From: an uncultured Bacteroides sp.
Lineage (GTDB): Bacteria; Bacteroidota; Bacteroidia; Bacteroidales; Bacteroidaceae
Direction: 5' to 3'
Length of the DNA stretch: 64,000 nucleotides
NCBI GenBank assembly: GCA_900552075.1
Contig: URYL01000004.1
Coordinates: forward strand, 132,071-196,070
Shown: in pieces, positions 26,101 to 35,481 of the stretch
How positions within the stretch are numbered: the stretch's first letter is position 1
How the letters are laid out: each line of letters opens with the position of its first letter
Made by a program: the position numbers and the translations under genes
The notes under the pieces: generated by a model
What the model was told of the DNA's origin: nothing
Databases searched by the model: none
The model's input: the letters and a program-made list of their open reading frames with translations, nothing else

Positions 26101-26104
26101 AAAC

Positions 26105-26161
26105 CTTGTAATATAAAAATTATATCGTTATTTTTGCCGGTATTAAATAAATCAATTTATT
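26105..26161 (+). promoter_or_regulatory. Promoter of the nanL operon with a palindrome at the start site
   Basis: CTTG (26105-26108), 20 bp, TATTTTTG (26129-26136); transcription should begin near 26142. The inverted repeat AATAAAT-CA-ATTTATT (26146-26161) lies immediately downstream of the expected start, where a repressor would block initiation. Confidence 0.6.
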
Positions 26162-26173
26162 AAATATAATATT

Positions 26174-27091
26174 ATGGAAAAAATTATTGGCTTAATTGAT
26201 GCTCCATTTACCCCGTTTTATGAAAATGGGGAAGTAAACTATGAACCGATTGCTGCGTATGCTGCCATGCTGGCAAAAAACGGCTTGAAAGGTGTGTTCA
26301 TCAACGGTTCATCCGGTGAAGGCTACATGCTGACGGAAGAAGAACGTATGAAACTGGCTGAACGCTGGATTGAAGTGGCTCCCGAAGGTTTCAAGGTGAT
26401 TGTACACGTGGGAAGCTGCTGCGTAAAGGCCAGCAAGATGCTGGCCGAACATGCACAGAAAATCGGTGCATGGGGTATCGGTGCCATGGCTCCTCCTTTC
26501 CCGAAAATCGGTCGTATCGAAGAACTGGTGAAATACTGCGAAGAAATCGCAGCCGGAGCGCCGAATCTTCCATTCTATTATTACCACATTCCGGCATTCA
26601 ACGGCGCCTACCTGCCGATGGTGGAATTGCTGAAAGCGGTAGACGGACGCATTCCGAACTTTGCCGGCATTAAATATACATACGAAAGTATCTATGAATA
26701 CAACCAGTGCCGCCTGTACAAGAACGGCAAGTTCGACATGTTGCACGGGCAGGATGAAACCATCCTTCCTTCACTGGCCATGGGTGGTGCACAAGGCGGT
26801 ATCGGTGGAACAACCAACTACAACGGCATCAACCTGGTAGGTATTCTCGATGCATGGAAAGCCGGTGACATTGAAAAGGCTCGCGAATTGCAGAACTTCT
26901 CGCAGGATGTCATCAACGTAATCTGTCACTACCGCGGCAACATCGTAGCCGGAAAGCGGATTATGAAACTGATTGGTCTGGATTTGGGGAAGAACCGTAC
27001 GCCATTCCAGAACATGACCGACGAAGAAGAAGCCCGCATGAAGGCGGAACTGGAAGCCATCAATTTCTTTGACCGTTGCAACAAATTCTAA
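26174..27091 (+). CDS. nanL: N-acetylneuraminate lyase
   Basis: 305 residues, DHDPS/NAL TIM-barrel family. A cytoplasmic aldolase that splits N-acetylneuraminate into N-acetylmannosamine and pyruvate through a Schiff base. The pyruvate-binding motif GSSGEG is at residues 45-50, the catalytic Tyr137 in FYYYHIP and the Schiff-base Lys167 in GIKYT. FYYYHIP in place of the DapA form supports lyase rather than dihydrodipicolinate synthase. The gene leads a tight operon with the epimerase gene (11 bp), the transporter, the YhcH protein and sialidase. Confidence 0.93.
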   Translation: MEKIIGLIDAPFTPFYENGEVNYEPIAAYAAMLAKNGLKGVFINGSSGEGYMLTEEERMKLAERWIEVAPEGFKVIVHVGSCCVKASKMLAEHAQKIGAWGIGAMAPPFPKIGRIEELVKYCEEIAAGAPNLPFYYYHIPAFNGAYLPMVELLKAVDGRIPNFAGIKYTYESIYEYNQCRLYKNGKFDMLHGQDETILPSLAMGGAQGGIGGTTNYNGINLVGILDAWKAGDIEKARELQNFSQDVINVICHYRGNIVAGKRIMKLIGLDLGKNRTPFQNMTDEEEARMKAELEAINFFDRCNKF

Positions 27092-27102
27092 TCGTCGGCC
27101 TT

Positions 27103-28290
27103 ATGATGTGTATAGATACCTACGCAAAATACTGGGCTGAGAACTACAAAGAAGATCTCACCCACAATATCATGCCTTTCTGGCTGAAATATGGTCTTGA
27201 TAAAGAAAATGGAGGTGTATATACCTGCGTGGCACGCGACGGACAACTGTTCGACACCACTAAGTCGGTATGGTTCCAGGGACGTTTTGCCTTTATCTGC
27301 TCTTTTGCCTACAATCATGTGGAAAAGAACCCGAAATGGCTGGAAGCAGCCAAACTGACGCTGGATTTCATTGAAAGCCACTGTTTCGATACGGACGGAA
27401 GAATGTATTTCGAAGTCATGGCCGACGGCACCCCGCTCCGGAAAAGAAGATATGTCTTTTCTGAAAGCTTCGCCGCCATCGCCATGGCGGAATATGCATT
27501 GGCTACCGACGACCAGGAATATGCGAAGAAAGCACTCGATTTGTTCAAGCGGATGCGTCATTTCCTGCACACACCGGGCATTCTAGAACCGAAATACCTT
27601 CCGACTCTCCAAGCACAAGGCCATTCCATCACTATGATCATGGTCAACGTGGCTTCCTGCATCAAGCAAGTGATTTCCGACCCGGAACTGGATGCCCAGA
27701 TAGAAGAATCCATCTATGCCCTGAAACACTATTTCATGCATCCGGAATTCAAGGCGCTGTTAGAAATGGTTGGCCCTAAAGGAGAATTCATCGACACCAT
27801 GAACGGACGTACCATTAACCCGGGACATTGCATCGAAACATCCTGGTTCCTGTTCGACGTAGCCCGTAACATGGGCAACAACAAAGAGCTCATCGACATG
27901 GCACTGACCATTCTCGACTGGTCATGGGAATGGGGATGGGACAAGCAGTACGGCGGTATCATTAACTTCAAAGACTGCAAGAACCTGCCTCCTCAAGACT
28001 ACTCACAGGACATGAAATTCTGGTGGCCGCAAACCGAAGCCATCATTGCTAACCTGTATGCCTATAAGCTAACCAAAGATGAAAAGTACCTGAAACGCCA
28101 CAAACAAATCAGCGAGTGGACGTATGCCCATTTTCCAGATAATGAGTTCGGCGAATGGTATGGATACCTGCACCGCGACGGCACAGTAGCCCAGCCCGCA
28201 AAAGGTAACTTGTTTAAAGGTCCTTTCCATATTCCAAGAATGATGGTCAAGGGATACACTTTATGTAAAGAAATACTTGCCGGAGAATAA
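27103..28290 (+). CDS. nanE: N-acylglucosamine 2-epimerase (ManNAc to GlcNAc)
   Basis: 395 residues from ATG 27103, 11 bp after the nanL stop; ATG 27106 is equally possible. AGE/renin-binding-protein family, an (alpha/alpha)6 barrel that interconverts unphosphorylated ManNAc and GlcNAc. Conserved segments include FQGRFAFICSFAY, KRRYVFSESFAAIAMAEYA, NPGHCIETSWFLFDVAR (catalytic His) and KFWWPQTEAI. This is the Bacteroides route: epimerisation before phosphorylation, unlike the ManNAc-6-phosphate route of E. coli. The kinase that would follow is not in the window. Confidence 0.93.
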   Translation: MMCIDTYAKYWAENYKEDLTHNIMPFWLKYGLDKENGGVYTCVARDGQLFDTTKSVWFQGRFAFICSFAYNHVEKNPKWLEAAKLTLDFIESHCFDTDGRMYFEVMADGTPLRKRRYVFSESFAAIAMAEYALATDDQEYAKKALDLFKRMRHFLHTPGILEPKYLPTLQAQGHSITMIMVNVASCIKQVISDPELDAQIEESIYALKHYFMHPEFKALLEMVGPKGEFIDTMNGRTINPGHCIETSWFLFDVARNMGNNKELIDMALTILDWSWEWGWDKQYGGIINFKDCKNLPPQDYSQDMKFWWPQTEAIIANLYAYKLTKDEKYLKRHKQISEWTYAHFPDNEFGEWYGYLHRDGTVAQPAKGNLFKGPFHIPRMMVKGYTLCKEILAGE

Positions 28291-28329
28291 TCCGGCAAGT
28301 TTCATCACTAATTTGAATAACCATGATAT

Positions 28330-29568
28330 ATGAAAAACTCTAAGATTTATCCTTGGGTTGTAGTAGGACTGCTCTGGGGTGTAGCATTGCTCAACTATAT
28401 GGACCGACAAATGCTCAGTACCATGAAAGAAGCCATGCAAGTAGATATCGCAGAACTACAATCAGCCACTAATTTTGGCTATCTAATGGCAATTTTTCTC
28501 TGGATTTACGCCCTGATGAGTCCAGTTTCAGGTATCATAGCCGACCGTTTGAGCCGTAAATGGCTGATTGTAGGAAGTCTTTTCGTATGGTCTTCCGTCA
28601 CCTACCTGATGGGAATTGCCGACACCTTCAACCAGATTGTCTGGCTGCGTGCTTTAATGGGAGTGAGTGAAGCACTCTACATCCCTGCCGGACTTTCACT
28701 GATAGCAGACTACCACACCGGAAAATCTCGCTCTTTGGCCGTAGGCATCCACATGACTGGTCTGTATACAGGTCAAGCCATCGGAGGATTCGGAGCTACT
28801 GTAGCTGCAGCTTTCTCCTGGCACACCACTTTCCACTGGTTCGGTATCATCGGGATAGCATACGCCGTAATTCTGATGTTATTCTTACACGACAAAAAAA
28901 CAGAATCCATCCCCACAGAAAAACTTCAAGCCAATCCGCATAAAGAGAAGGAAAGTGTATTCACCAGTCTGAAATCCTTACTGACCAACGTGGCTTTCTG
29001 GGTAATCTTGCTCTATTTTGCTGCTCCAAGCCTTCCCGGATGGGCTACCAAAAACTGGCTCCCGACCTTATTCGCTGAAAACCTTGATTTACCGATGTCA
29101 CAAGCAGGGCCTATTTCTACCATTACAATTGCCGTGTCTTCTTTCATTGGTGTCATTATTGGAGGTCCCTTATCTGACAGATGGGTACAGAAAAATCTAC
29201 GTGGACGTGTATATACGGGAGCAATCGGTCTGGGACTGACTATTCCTTCCTTGCTTTTATTGGGATTCGGACATAACTTGATCGCCGTAGTAGCAGCCGG
29301 ATTATTGTTTGGTATCGGCTATGGCATCTTCGACACCAACAACATGCCTATCCTTTGCCAGTTTGTGTCACGCAAACAAAGAGCTACTGCCTACGGAGTG
29401 ATGAACATGATAGGAGTCGCTGCCGGCGCCTTTATTACGCATCTGTTAGGCCGATGGGGCGACAACGGTAATTTAGGAACTGGTTTCGCCATGCTCGCCA
29501 TCGTAGTGGCCGTTGCACTCTTCGTGCAGTTATACTTCTTGCGCCCCAAAACAGACAATATGGAATAA
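28330..29568 (+). CDS. nanT: MFS sialic acid transporter
   Basis: 412 residues, about 12 membrane helices, major facilitator superfamily of the anion:cation symporter type. Motif A-like sequence IIADRLSRKWLI lies between helices 2 and 3, with YMDRQMLS near the N-terminus. Position between the epimerase and YhcH genes matches the Bacteroides nanLET arrangement, where this protein carries N-acetylneuraminate across the inner membrane with protons. Substrate assignment rests on context. The 3' end is 16 bp from the YhcH gene. Confidence 0.88.
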   Translation: MKNSKIYPWVVVGLLWGVALLNYMDRQMLSTMKEAMQVDIAELQSATNFGYLMAIFLWIYALMSPVSGIIADRLSRKWLIVGSLFVWSSVTYLMGIADTFNQIVWLRALMGVSEALYIPAGLSLIADYHTGKSRSLAVGIHMTGLYTGQAIGGFGATVAAAFSWHTTFHWFGIIGIAYAVILMLFLHDKKTESIPTEKLQANPHKEKESVFTSLKSLLTNVAFWVILLYFAAPSLPGWATKNWLPTLFAENLDLPMSQAGPISTITIAVSSFIGVIIGGPLSDRWVQKNLRGRVYTGAIGLGLTIPSLLLLGFGHNLIAVVAAGLLFGIGYGIFDTNNMPILCQFVSRKQRATAYGVMNMIGVAAGAFITHLLGRWGDNGNLGTGFAMLAIVVAVALFVQLYFLRPKTDNME

Positions 29569-29583
29569 TAAAACTTTGAAAAT

Positions 29584-30030
29584 ATGATTGTTTCCAATTT
29601 ACAAGACAGTGCCCGAATCGAAGCACTCCACCCTCTGTTCAAACAGTTGTTTGACTATGTAAAAAGTCATGACCTGCTGCATACTCCCTGTGGAAGAATA
29701 GAATTGGACGGCAGCAACCTGTTCATCAACAATGTGAACCCTACGTGTGTTAAGGCTCCCGAACAGGTACTCGAAGTACACCGCAACTACATTGATGTAC
29801 ACATCCTGCTGGAAGGAAAAGAACGTATCGGCTGGAAAGCTCTTGAAGATGTCAGCCAGCTGAAACAAGCTTATCAGGAAGAAGGAGACTGCGCCCTTTA
29901 TTCAGACACTCCCACTTGTTTTGTGGACTTGCTTCCGGGACAGTTCCTGATTGTTTATCCGGAAGACCCTCACGCTCCAGTCATCGGAGAAGGAAAAATT
30001 AGAAAACTAATAGCCAAAGTAAAAATCTAA
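29584..30030 (+). CDS. nanQ: YhcH/YjgK/YiaL family protein (NanQ-like sialic acid anomerase)
   Basis: 148 residues, DUF386 cupin-like fold. Typical motifs are present: EVHRNYIDVHILLEGKERIGW, with metal-binding His and Glu, and DPHAPVIG near the C-terminus with the last His ligand. Family members near nan genes have been tied to opening or anomerisation of sialic acid in the cytoplasm. In the same operon as the transporter and sialidase genes, 12 bp before the latter. Confidence 0.88.
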   Translation: MIVSNLQDSARIEALHPLFKQLFDYVKSHDLLHTPCGRIELDGSNLFINNVNPTCVKAPEQVLEVHRNYIDVHILLEGKERIGWKALEDVSQLKQAYQEEGDCALYSDTPTCFVDLLPGQFLIVYPEDPHAPVIGEGKIRKLIAKVKI

Positions 30031-30042
30031 CTTAACCATATT

Positions 30043-31665
30043 ATGAGAAAATTACTTTCCCTATGTATCGGAATGATTTCTATCGGACTGCAGGCCGCAG
30101 ACACGGTATTTGTAAAAACCCCACAGGTGCCCATCCTGATAGAACGCCACGACAACGTGCTGGCCTATATGCGTCTTGACGCAAAGGAGACCCAGACACT
30201 GGAAAATATTACCCTCACTTTTGACAAGGAGGTGCCGCTTTCACAGATAAAGGCAGTCAAACTCTATTATAGTGGTACGGACGCTTCCCAGGACAGAGGA
30301 AAAAAACGGTTTGCCCCGGTAGAATATATCTCCAGCCAAACTCCCGGCCAGACGTTATCGGCAAACCCTTCCTATTCTATCAAGAAATCGGAAGTAGCTC
30401 CCAAGAACCATACGCTTACGCTGGAAGGCAAGCAGAACCTGTTTCCCGGATATAATTTCTTCTGGGTCAGCATTGAAATGCAACCTACGGCTTCACTGCA
30501 AACCAAAATCAGTGCCGAAATCACGCAAGTGAAAGCAGACGGGAAAGTCCTCCCGACCAAAAATGCAGAAACACAAAAGGTGGTGCAGAGAATGGCAGTC
30601 GGCGTACGTCACGCCGGTGACGACGGTTCCGCCGCCTTCCGTATCCCCGGTCTGGTTACAACCAACAAAGGAACTCTTCTAGGGGTATACGATGTACGCT
30701 ACAACAGCAGTGTGGACCTGCAGGAACACATCGACATCGGCCTCAGCCGTAGTACAGACGGTGGAAAAACTTGGGAGAAAATGCGTCTGCCACTGGCCTT
30801 TAAAGAATATGGAGGACTTCCGTCGGCCCAGAACGGCGTAGGCGACCCTTCCATATTGGTAGACACCAAGACAAATACTGTATGGATTGTGGCAGCTTGG
30901 ACACACGGAATGGGTAACCAACGAGCTTGGTGGAGCTCTCACCAAGGTATGGACTTGAACCACACTGCCCAACTAGTCCTTGCCAAAAGTACTGATGATG
31001 GAAAAACCTGGTCTGACCCTATCAACATCACCGAACAAGTAAAACTTCCAGAATGGTACTTCCTGCTTCAGGGACCAGGACGAGGTATCACCATGGAAGA
31101 CGGTACCTTGGTGTTCCCTATCCAGTTCATCGACAAGACCCGTATCCCCAATGCAGGCATCATGTATAGCAAAGACCATGGAAAGACTTGGACCATCCAC
31201 CACCATGCACGTACCAATACCACAGAAGCACAGGTAGCCGAAGTCGAACCTGGCACTCTCATGCTGAACATGCGTGACAACCGGGGAGGAAGCCGGGCTG
31301 TATATACCACACAGGATTTAGGCAAGACGTGGAAAGAACATGAATCTTCCCGTACAGCCCTGATAGAGCCCGTATGTATGGCCAGTCTGATCAGCGTGAA
31401 AGCCAAAGACAATGTGCTGGGAAAAGACCTGCTGATTTTCTCTAATCCGAACTCAACCAATGCCCGGAAAGATATGACCATCAAAATCAGTCTGGACGGC
31501 GGAAATACCTGGAGTCCGGAACATCAACTTCTACTGGACGAAGGATACAACTGGGGATATTCCTGCCTGACCATGATTGATAAAGAAACCATTGGTATAT
31601 TATATGAGAGCAGCGTAGCCCACATGACGTTCCAAAGTATCAAACTGAATGATATTATAAAATAA
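30043..31665 (+). CDS. nanH: Exported sialidase, GH33
   Basis: 540 residues with a signal peptide (cleavage near QAAD). An N-terminal beta-sandwich domain of about 180 residues is followed by a six-bladed catalytic propeller. The first arginine of the triad is in AAFRIPG (Arg200). At least five Asp-box repeats are visible: STDGGKTW, STDDGKTW, SKDHGKTW, TQDLGKTW and SLDGGNTW. Glu of VAEVEPG and Tyr of GYSCLTM fit the nucleophile pair. It releases terminal sialic acid from host glycans, supplying the substrate of the rest of the operon. Last gene before a strong terminator. Confidence 0.95.
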   Translation: MRKLLSLCIGMISIGLQAADTVFVKTPQVPILIERHDNVLAYMRLDAKETQTLENITLTFDKEVPLSQIKAVKLYYSGTDASQDRGKKRFAPVEYISSQTPGQTLSANPSYSIKKSEVAPKNHTLTLEGKQNLFPGYNFFWVSIEMQPTASLQTKISAEITQVKADGKVLPTKNAETQKVVQRMAVGVRHAGDDGSAAFRIPGLVTTNKGTLLGVYDVRYNSSVDLQEHIDIGLSRSTDGGKTWEKMRLPLAFKEYGGLPSAQNGVGDPSILVDTKTNTVWIVAAWTHGMGNQRAWWSSHQGMDLNHTAQLVLAKSTDDGKTWSDPINITEQVKLPEWYFLLQGPGRGITMEDGTLVFPIQFIDKTRIPNAGIMYSKDHGKTWTIHHHARTNTTEAQVAEVEPGTLMLNMRDNRGGSRAVYTTQDLGKTWKEHESSRTALIEPVCMASLISVKAKDNVLGKDLLIFSNPNSTNARKDMTIKISLDGGNTWSPEHQLLLDEGYNWGYSCLTMIDKETIGILYESSVAHMTFQSIKLNDIIK

Positions 31666-31690
31666 TTTATTATGTAATATACTAATACAA

Positions 31691-31724
31691 AAAAGGAATA
31701 TTGCTATCAATATTCCTTTTTTTA
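31691..31724 (+). terminator. Terminator of the nan operon
   Basis: AAAAGGAATATTG (31691-31703), loop CTAT, CAATATTCCTTTT (31708-31720), then a T run. Perfect 13-bp stem 25 bp after the sialidase stop; it separates the catabolic genes from the SusC operon. Confidence 0.92.
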
Positions 31725-31860
31725 TTGCTCTATCTATATATTTAGATATAAATAAAACGAAAAAAGCAATTATGGCTTATATATATTGCAAATAAATGCA
31801 TGTCCATATAAATAAACATGGTTAAAAAATACATTATAGTAAATCAGAGATATTTAATAA

Positions 31861-31909
31861 AATTATTTCATAAAATAATTGTAATATCAATTTTTTATTT
31901 CTATATTTG
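31861..31909 (+). promoter_or_regulatory. Promoter of the SusC/SusD operon with adjacent inverted repeat
   Basis: ATTG (31878-31881), 20 bp, TATATTTG (31902-31909). The inverted repeat AATTATTT-CATA-AAATAATT (31861-31880) overlaps the -33 box and is a candidate regulator site. The leader from about 31915 to 32008 is AT-rich with no evident riboswitch. The segment 31725-31860 is AT-rich and shows no gene. Confidence 0.65.
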
Positions 31910-32008
31910 CCCATGTTATCAATAAGTTAATAATAACCTTTAAAATCTATCCTAAATCTGTCTATGACTATCTAATATAAATTTTAACCTTAACACCCTA
32001 CATGAGTT

Positions 32009-35000
32009 ATGAACAAAAAAATGAAGTCAGTTAGCATGTTGCTACTTTTAGGCAGCTTGTCTACAGGAATGACCTATGCTGCATCTCCAGAAGACAGAAC
32101 TGAATTTGACATTACCCAACAAACAGCTACATGTCAAGGAATTGTGAAAGACATTACAGGAGAAGCCATCATCGGCGCTTCCGTTATAGTAAAAGGAACA
32201 ACTAACGGTAGCATAACAGATATTGATGGAAACTTCTCGTTACCTAACATCCCCAAAGGAAGTATCATTGAAATTTCATTTGTAGGCTATATTTCTCAAA
32301 GTATCAAATGGAATGGGGAAAATCTGAACATAATTTTAAAGGAAGATAACCAAACCTTAGATGAAGTAGTAGTAATAGGTTACGGAGGCTCCCAATTAAG
32401 ATCTAAAATGACAAACTCTGTAGCAAAAGTTGATAATTCCATTTTTGAATCAGGATCTCATACGAATCCTGCACAAGCTCTTTCGGGCGCAGTTGCAGGA
32501 TTAAGAGTACAACAAAACAGTGGTAATCCAACTTCTGCTCCAACCTTAGTATTACGTGGAGGTACAAATCTTGACGGTAGTGGATCTCCATTAATCATTG
32601 TAGACGGAGCCATAAGAGAATCACTCAATGACATAAATTCTGCAGACATAGAATCTATGGAAGTCATGAAAGATGCCGGCGCAACAGCTATATATGGAGC
32701 TAGAGCAGCTAATGGAGTTATATTGATTACGACCAAAAAAGGGAGCAAAGGACGAGCTGAAATCAGTTTGAATGCGAAAGTTGGCTTAAACTACTTTCAT
32801 AGCCAATATGACTTTCTAAATGCACATGATTATTTGTATTACATGCGTAGTGCATTTTATCGTTCCTCTCATATTTGGCAAGATAGTGCCGGTGAATGGC
32901 ACGGGTTTGCAGATGATGCTTCATTGAGCCAAATCCAACCTTATGGTACAGGTAATCGATATTTCGACAATGCAGGAAATCCGATTAATGGAAATAAAGA
33001 TAAAGCCGGTATATGGGGAGTATACAACTATACAGACGATTTAGCCTTCTTATTAGGACAAGGATGGCAATTAATGGATGATCCTGTTAATAAAGGACAA
33101 AAACTAATATATTGCGACAATCAGCTAAGTGATTATAACATAAAAAGCCCTGCAATTACACAAGATTATAATTTAAGTGTTTCTGGTGGCAATGATAAAG
33201 GCCATTATTATGCCAATATTGGTTATAACAATAGTGAAGGTAATGCTGTTAATAACTGGTATAAAAGAATTAGTTTTACTTTAAACAGTGATTATAAACT
33301 TACATCATGGCTAACCTCTAATTCTACACTCTCATTTGTAAATTCACGTTGGGATGATGGAGCAGCCGGATATGCTGGTGAAGGCGATTTTTTCAGCACC
33401 ACATTATCAGTCCCACCAACTTTCAGAATTAAAAGTCCAGACGGAGATTGGTTGGCTGGCCCTGCAATTGACTCATGGGCAAGAGGATGGACTACAACTA
33501 AAATCTATGAAGACGCTTTAAACAAGAAAAACGATAAAAATTATTTTAATATGATGCAAGCCTTTACGTTTAATATCCTAAAAGGTTTGACATTTAAAGT
33601 ATCAGCAAACTGGCTATACACAGACGTTAATAACGAATCATTCATGGGTGATTACATTGTAGGTATTGGTCCAACATACGACACAACACATAATTCCTCC
33701 AACAAAAACGAAAGAATGCTTGACCAAACTTATAATGGAATCTTAAATTATAATACAACCATACAAGAAAACCATTCTCTTAATGCAATGGTTGGATTTG
33801 AATATTATGATTCATATAAAAGAGGTTTTTCAGCTTCTGGCTATGGTTCTCCTTTATCTGATTTTCAGGACTTAAGTTACACCTCTACAGATGCAGGAGT
33901 ACGACAAATAGATTCTTGGCATTATAGACAACGCATTATGTCCTTCTTTGGACGAGTTAATTATGATTATCAATCAAAATACTTACTAAGTCTAGTATTG
34001 CGTAATGATGGATATTCTAAGCTACCCTCAAATAACAGATGGGGAGTGTTTCCTGGAATCTCTGCCGGTTGGGTTATTTCCAGAGAAAAGTTCATGGAAG
34101 ACATCAATCCAATCTTATCTTATGCTAAAATACGTGCCAGTTACGGTGCCAATGGTAATGTATCAGGTATAACTGACGCAAATGGTAATATAATAAATGG
34201 ATTAGATTATTATACCGTTCAAGGAGCATATAATATCGTGAAAAACAAAAACAATGCAACTGTTCCTAATTACAATGGCAAAGTACCTATTACATTAACA
34301 GACTTACCTAACCCTATGATGAGATGGGAAAAATCCTATACATTTGAGACAGGATTTGATTTAGGTTTCCTTAATAATAAATATATTCTGAATTTTACCT
34401 ATTACAATAGGCGAACTAAAGATAAATTTGCCAATATTTCCATCCCTTCTCATAGTGGAGTATCCTCATATTTATCAAATAATGGTGAAATTCAAAACAG
34501 AGGTATGGAACTTGAACTCACTGCTAATATTATAAAAACAAAAGACTGGAGTTTTACTGCAAGCTTCAACGCAGCCTACAATAAAAATAAGATTATATCA
34601 TTACCATATAACGGATTACCTAATAATATGCAAGACAGCTATCAGGTATATACAGGAAGACAGTTAGCAGATGGAACCTATGAAAAACAATGGGTAGGTG
34701 GCTATCAGGAAGGACAAGAGTATGGTGTGATATATGCTTTCAAATCTGAAGGTATATATAAAAGTATAGACGAAATTCCAGGTAATCTTATAGACCGTTC
34801 TACCTATTCAGAAAATGGTTCTGATGCCAAAATCTTATATGGGCCTGAAGCTTGGAATAAATTATCCGATGAAGAAAAGAAAAAAGGATTACCAATACAA
34901 CCTGGAGATGTAAAATGGAAAGATGTAAATGGTGACGGAGTCATCGACGACTTTGATCGCGTAAAACTTGGAAATACTTTACCACATTGGACAGGAGGTA

Positions 35001-35470
35001 TCAATCTAAATGCATCTTGGAAAGGATTATCTTTATCATGTAGAATGGACTATGCCTTAGGTTACTGGGTTCATGATTGGAAAACTCCTTGGATCATGGG
35101 TAATATGCAAGGAACATTCAATACCATATCTTTAGTTAAAGATACATGGTCCGAATCAAATCCAAATGGGAAATATCCAGTATATGGATGGGCTGACTTC
35201 TTAGGCAAAAGAAATTATGATAGAATTTCTGATATTAATTGCTACAAAGGTGACTATCTTGCATTCCGTGAAATCTCTTTGTCATATAAACTACCAGAAA
35301 AATTAACTAAAAAATTAAATATAAGCAATATCGATATATCCATTACAGGACAAAATTTAGGTTATCTGACCGCAGCTAAGAATATGGCAACACCGGAATA
35401 TGGAACAAGCGAAAATGGAGGATACCCTTTACCTAAATCTGTTATATTTGGTCTTAATTTAACTTTCTAA
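32009..35470 (+). CDS. SusC/RagA-type TonB-dependent outer membrane receptor (NanO-like by context)
   Basis: 1153 residues. A signal peptide, then a carboxypeptidase-regulatory-like beta domain (about 42-110, GIVKDITGEAIIGASVIVKG), the SusC box DEVVVIGYG at 118-126, a plug domain and a 22-strand barrel ending in the outer-membrane consensus GLNLTF. It imports oligosaccharides or sugars across the outer membrane with TonB energy and pairs with the SusD protein that follows 11 bp later. Following the sialidase gene, it is a good candidate for the sialic acid importer NanO. The base composition is much more AT-rich than that of the nan enzymes before it. Confidence 0.93.
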   Translation: MNKKMKSVSMLLLLGSLSTGMTYAASPEDRTEFDITQQTATCQGIVKDITGEAIIGASVIVKGTTNGSITDIDGNFSLPNIPKGSIIEISFVGYISQSIKWNGENLNIILKEDNQTLDEVVVIGYGGSQLRSKMTNSVAKVDNSIFESGSHTNPAQALSGAVAGLRVQQNSGNPTSAPTLVLRGGTNLDGSGSPLIIVDGAIRESLNDINSADIESMEVMKDAGATAIYGARAANGVILITTKKGSKGRAEISLNAKVGLNYFHSQYDFLNAHDYLYYMRSAFYRSSHIWQDSAGEWHGFADDASLSQIQPYGTGNRYFDNAGNPINGNKDKAGIWGVYNYTDDLAFLLGQGWQLMDDPVNKGQKLIYCDNQLSDYNIKSPAITQDYNLSVSGGNDKGHYYANIGYNNSEGNAVNNWYKRISFTLNSDYKLTSWLTSNSTLSFVNSRWDDGAAGYAGEGDFFSTTLSVPPTFRIKSPDGDWLAGPAIDSWARGWTTTKIYEDALNKKNDKNYFNMMQAFTFNILKGLTFKVSANWLYTDVNNESFMGDYIVGIGPTYDTTHNSSNKNERMLDQTYNGILNYNTTIQENHSLNAMVGFEYYDSYKRGFSASGYGSPLSDFQDLSYTSTDAGVRQIDSWHYRQRIMSFFGRVNYDYQSKYLLSLVLRNDGYSKLPSNNRWGVFPGISAGWVISREKFMEDINPILSYAKIRASYGANGNVSGITDANGNIINGLDYYTVQGAYNIVKNKNNATVPNYNGKVPITLTDLPNPMMRWEKSYTFETGFDLGFLNNKYILNFTYYNRRTKDKFANISIPSHSGVSSYLSNNGEIQNRGMELELTANIIKTKDWSFTASFNAAYNKNKIISLPYNGLPNNMQDSYQVYTGRQLADGTYEKQWVGGYQEGQEYGVIYAFKSEGIYKSIDEIPGNLIDRSTYSENGSDAKILYGPEAWNKLSDEEKKKGLPIQPGDVKWKDVNGDGVIDDFDRVKLGNTLPHWTGGINLNASWKGLSLSCRMDYALGYWVHDWKTPWIMGNMQGTFNTISLVKDTWSESNPNGKYPVYGWADFLGKRNYDRISDINCYKGDYLAFREISLSYKLPEKLTKKLNISNIDISITGQNLGYLTAAKNMATPEYGTSENGGYPLPKSVIFGLNLTF

Positions 35471-35481
35471 AAATAAAGGAT

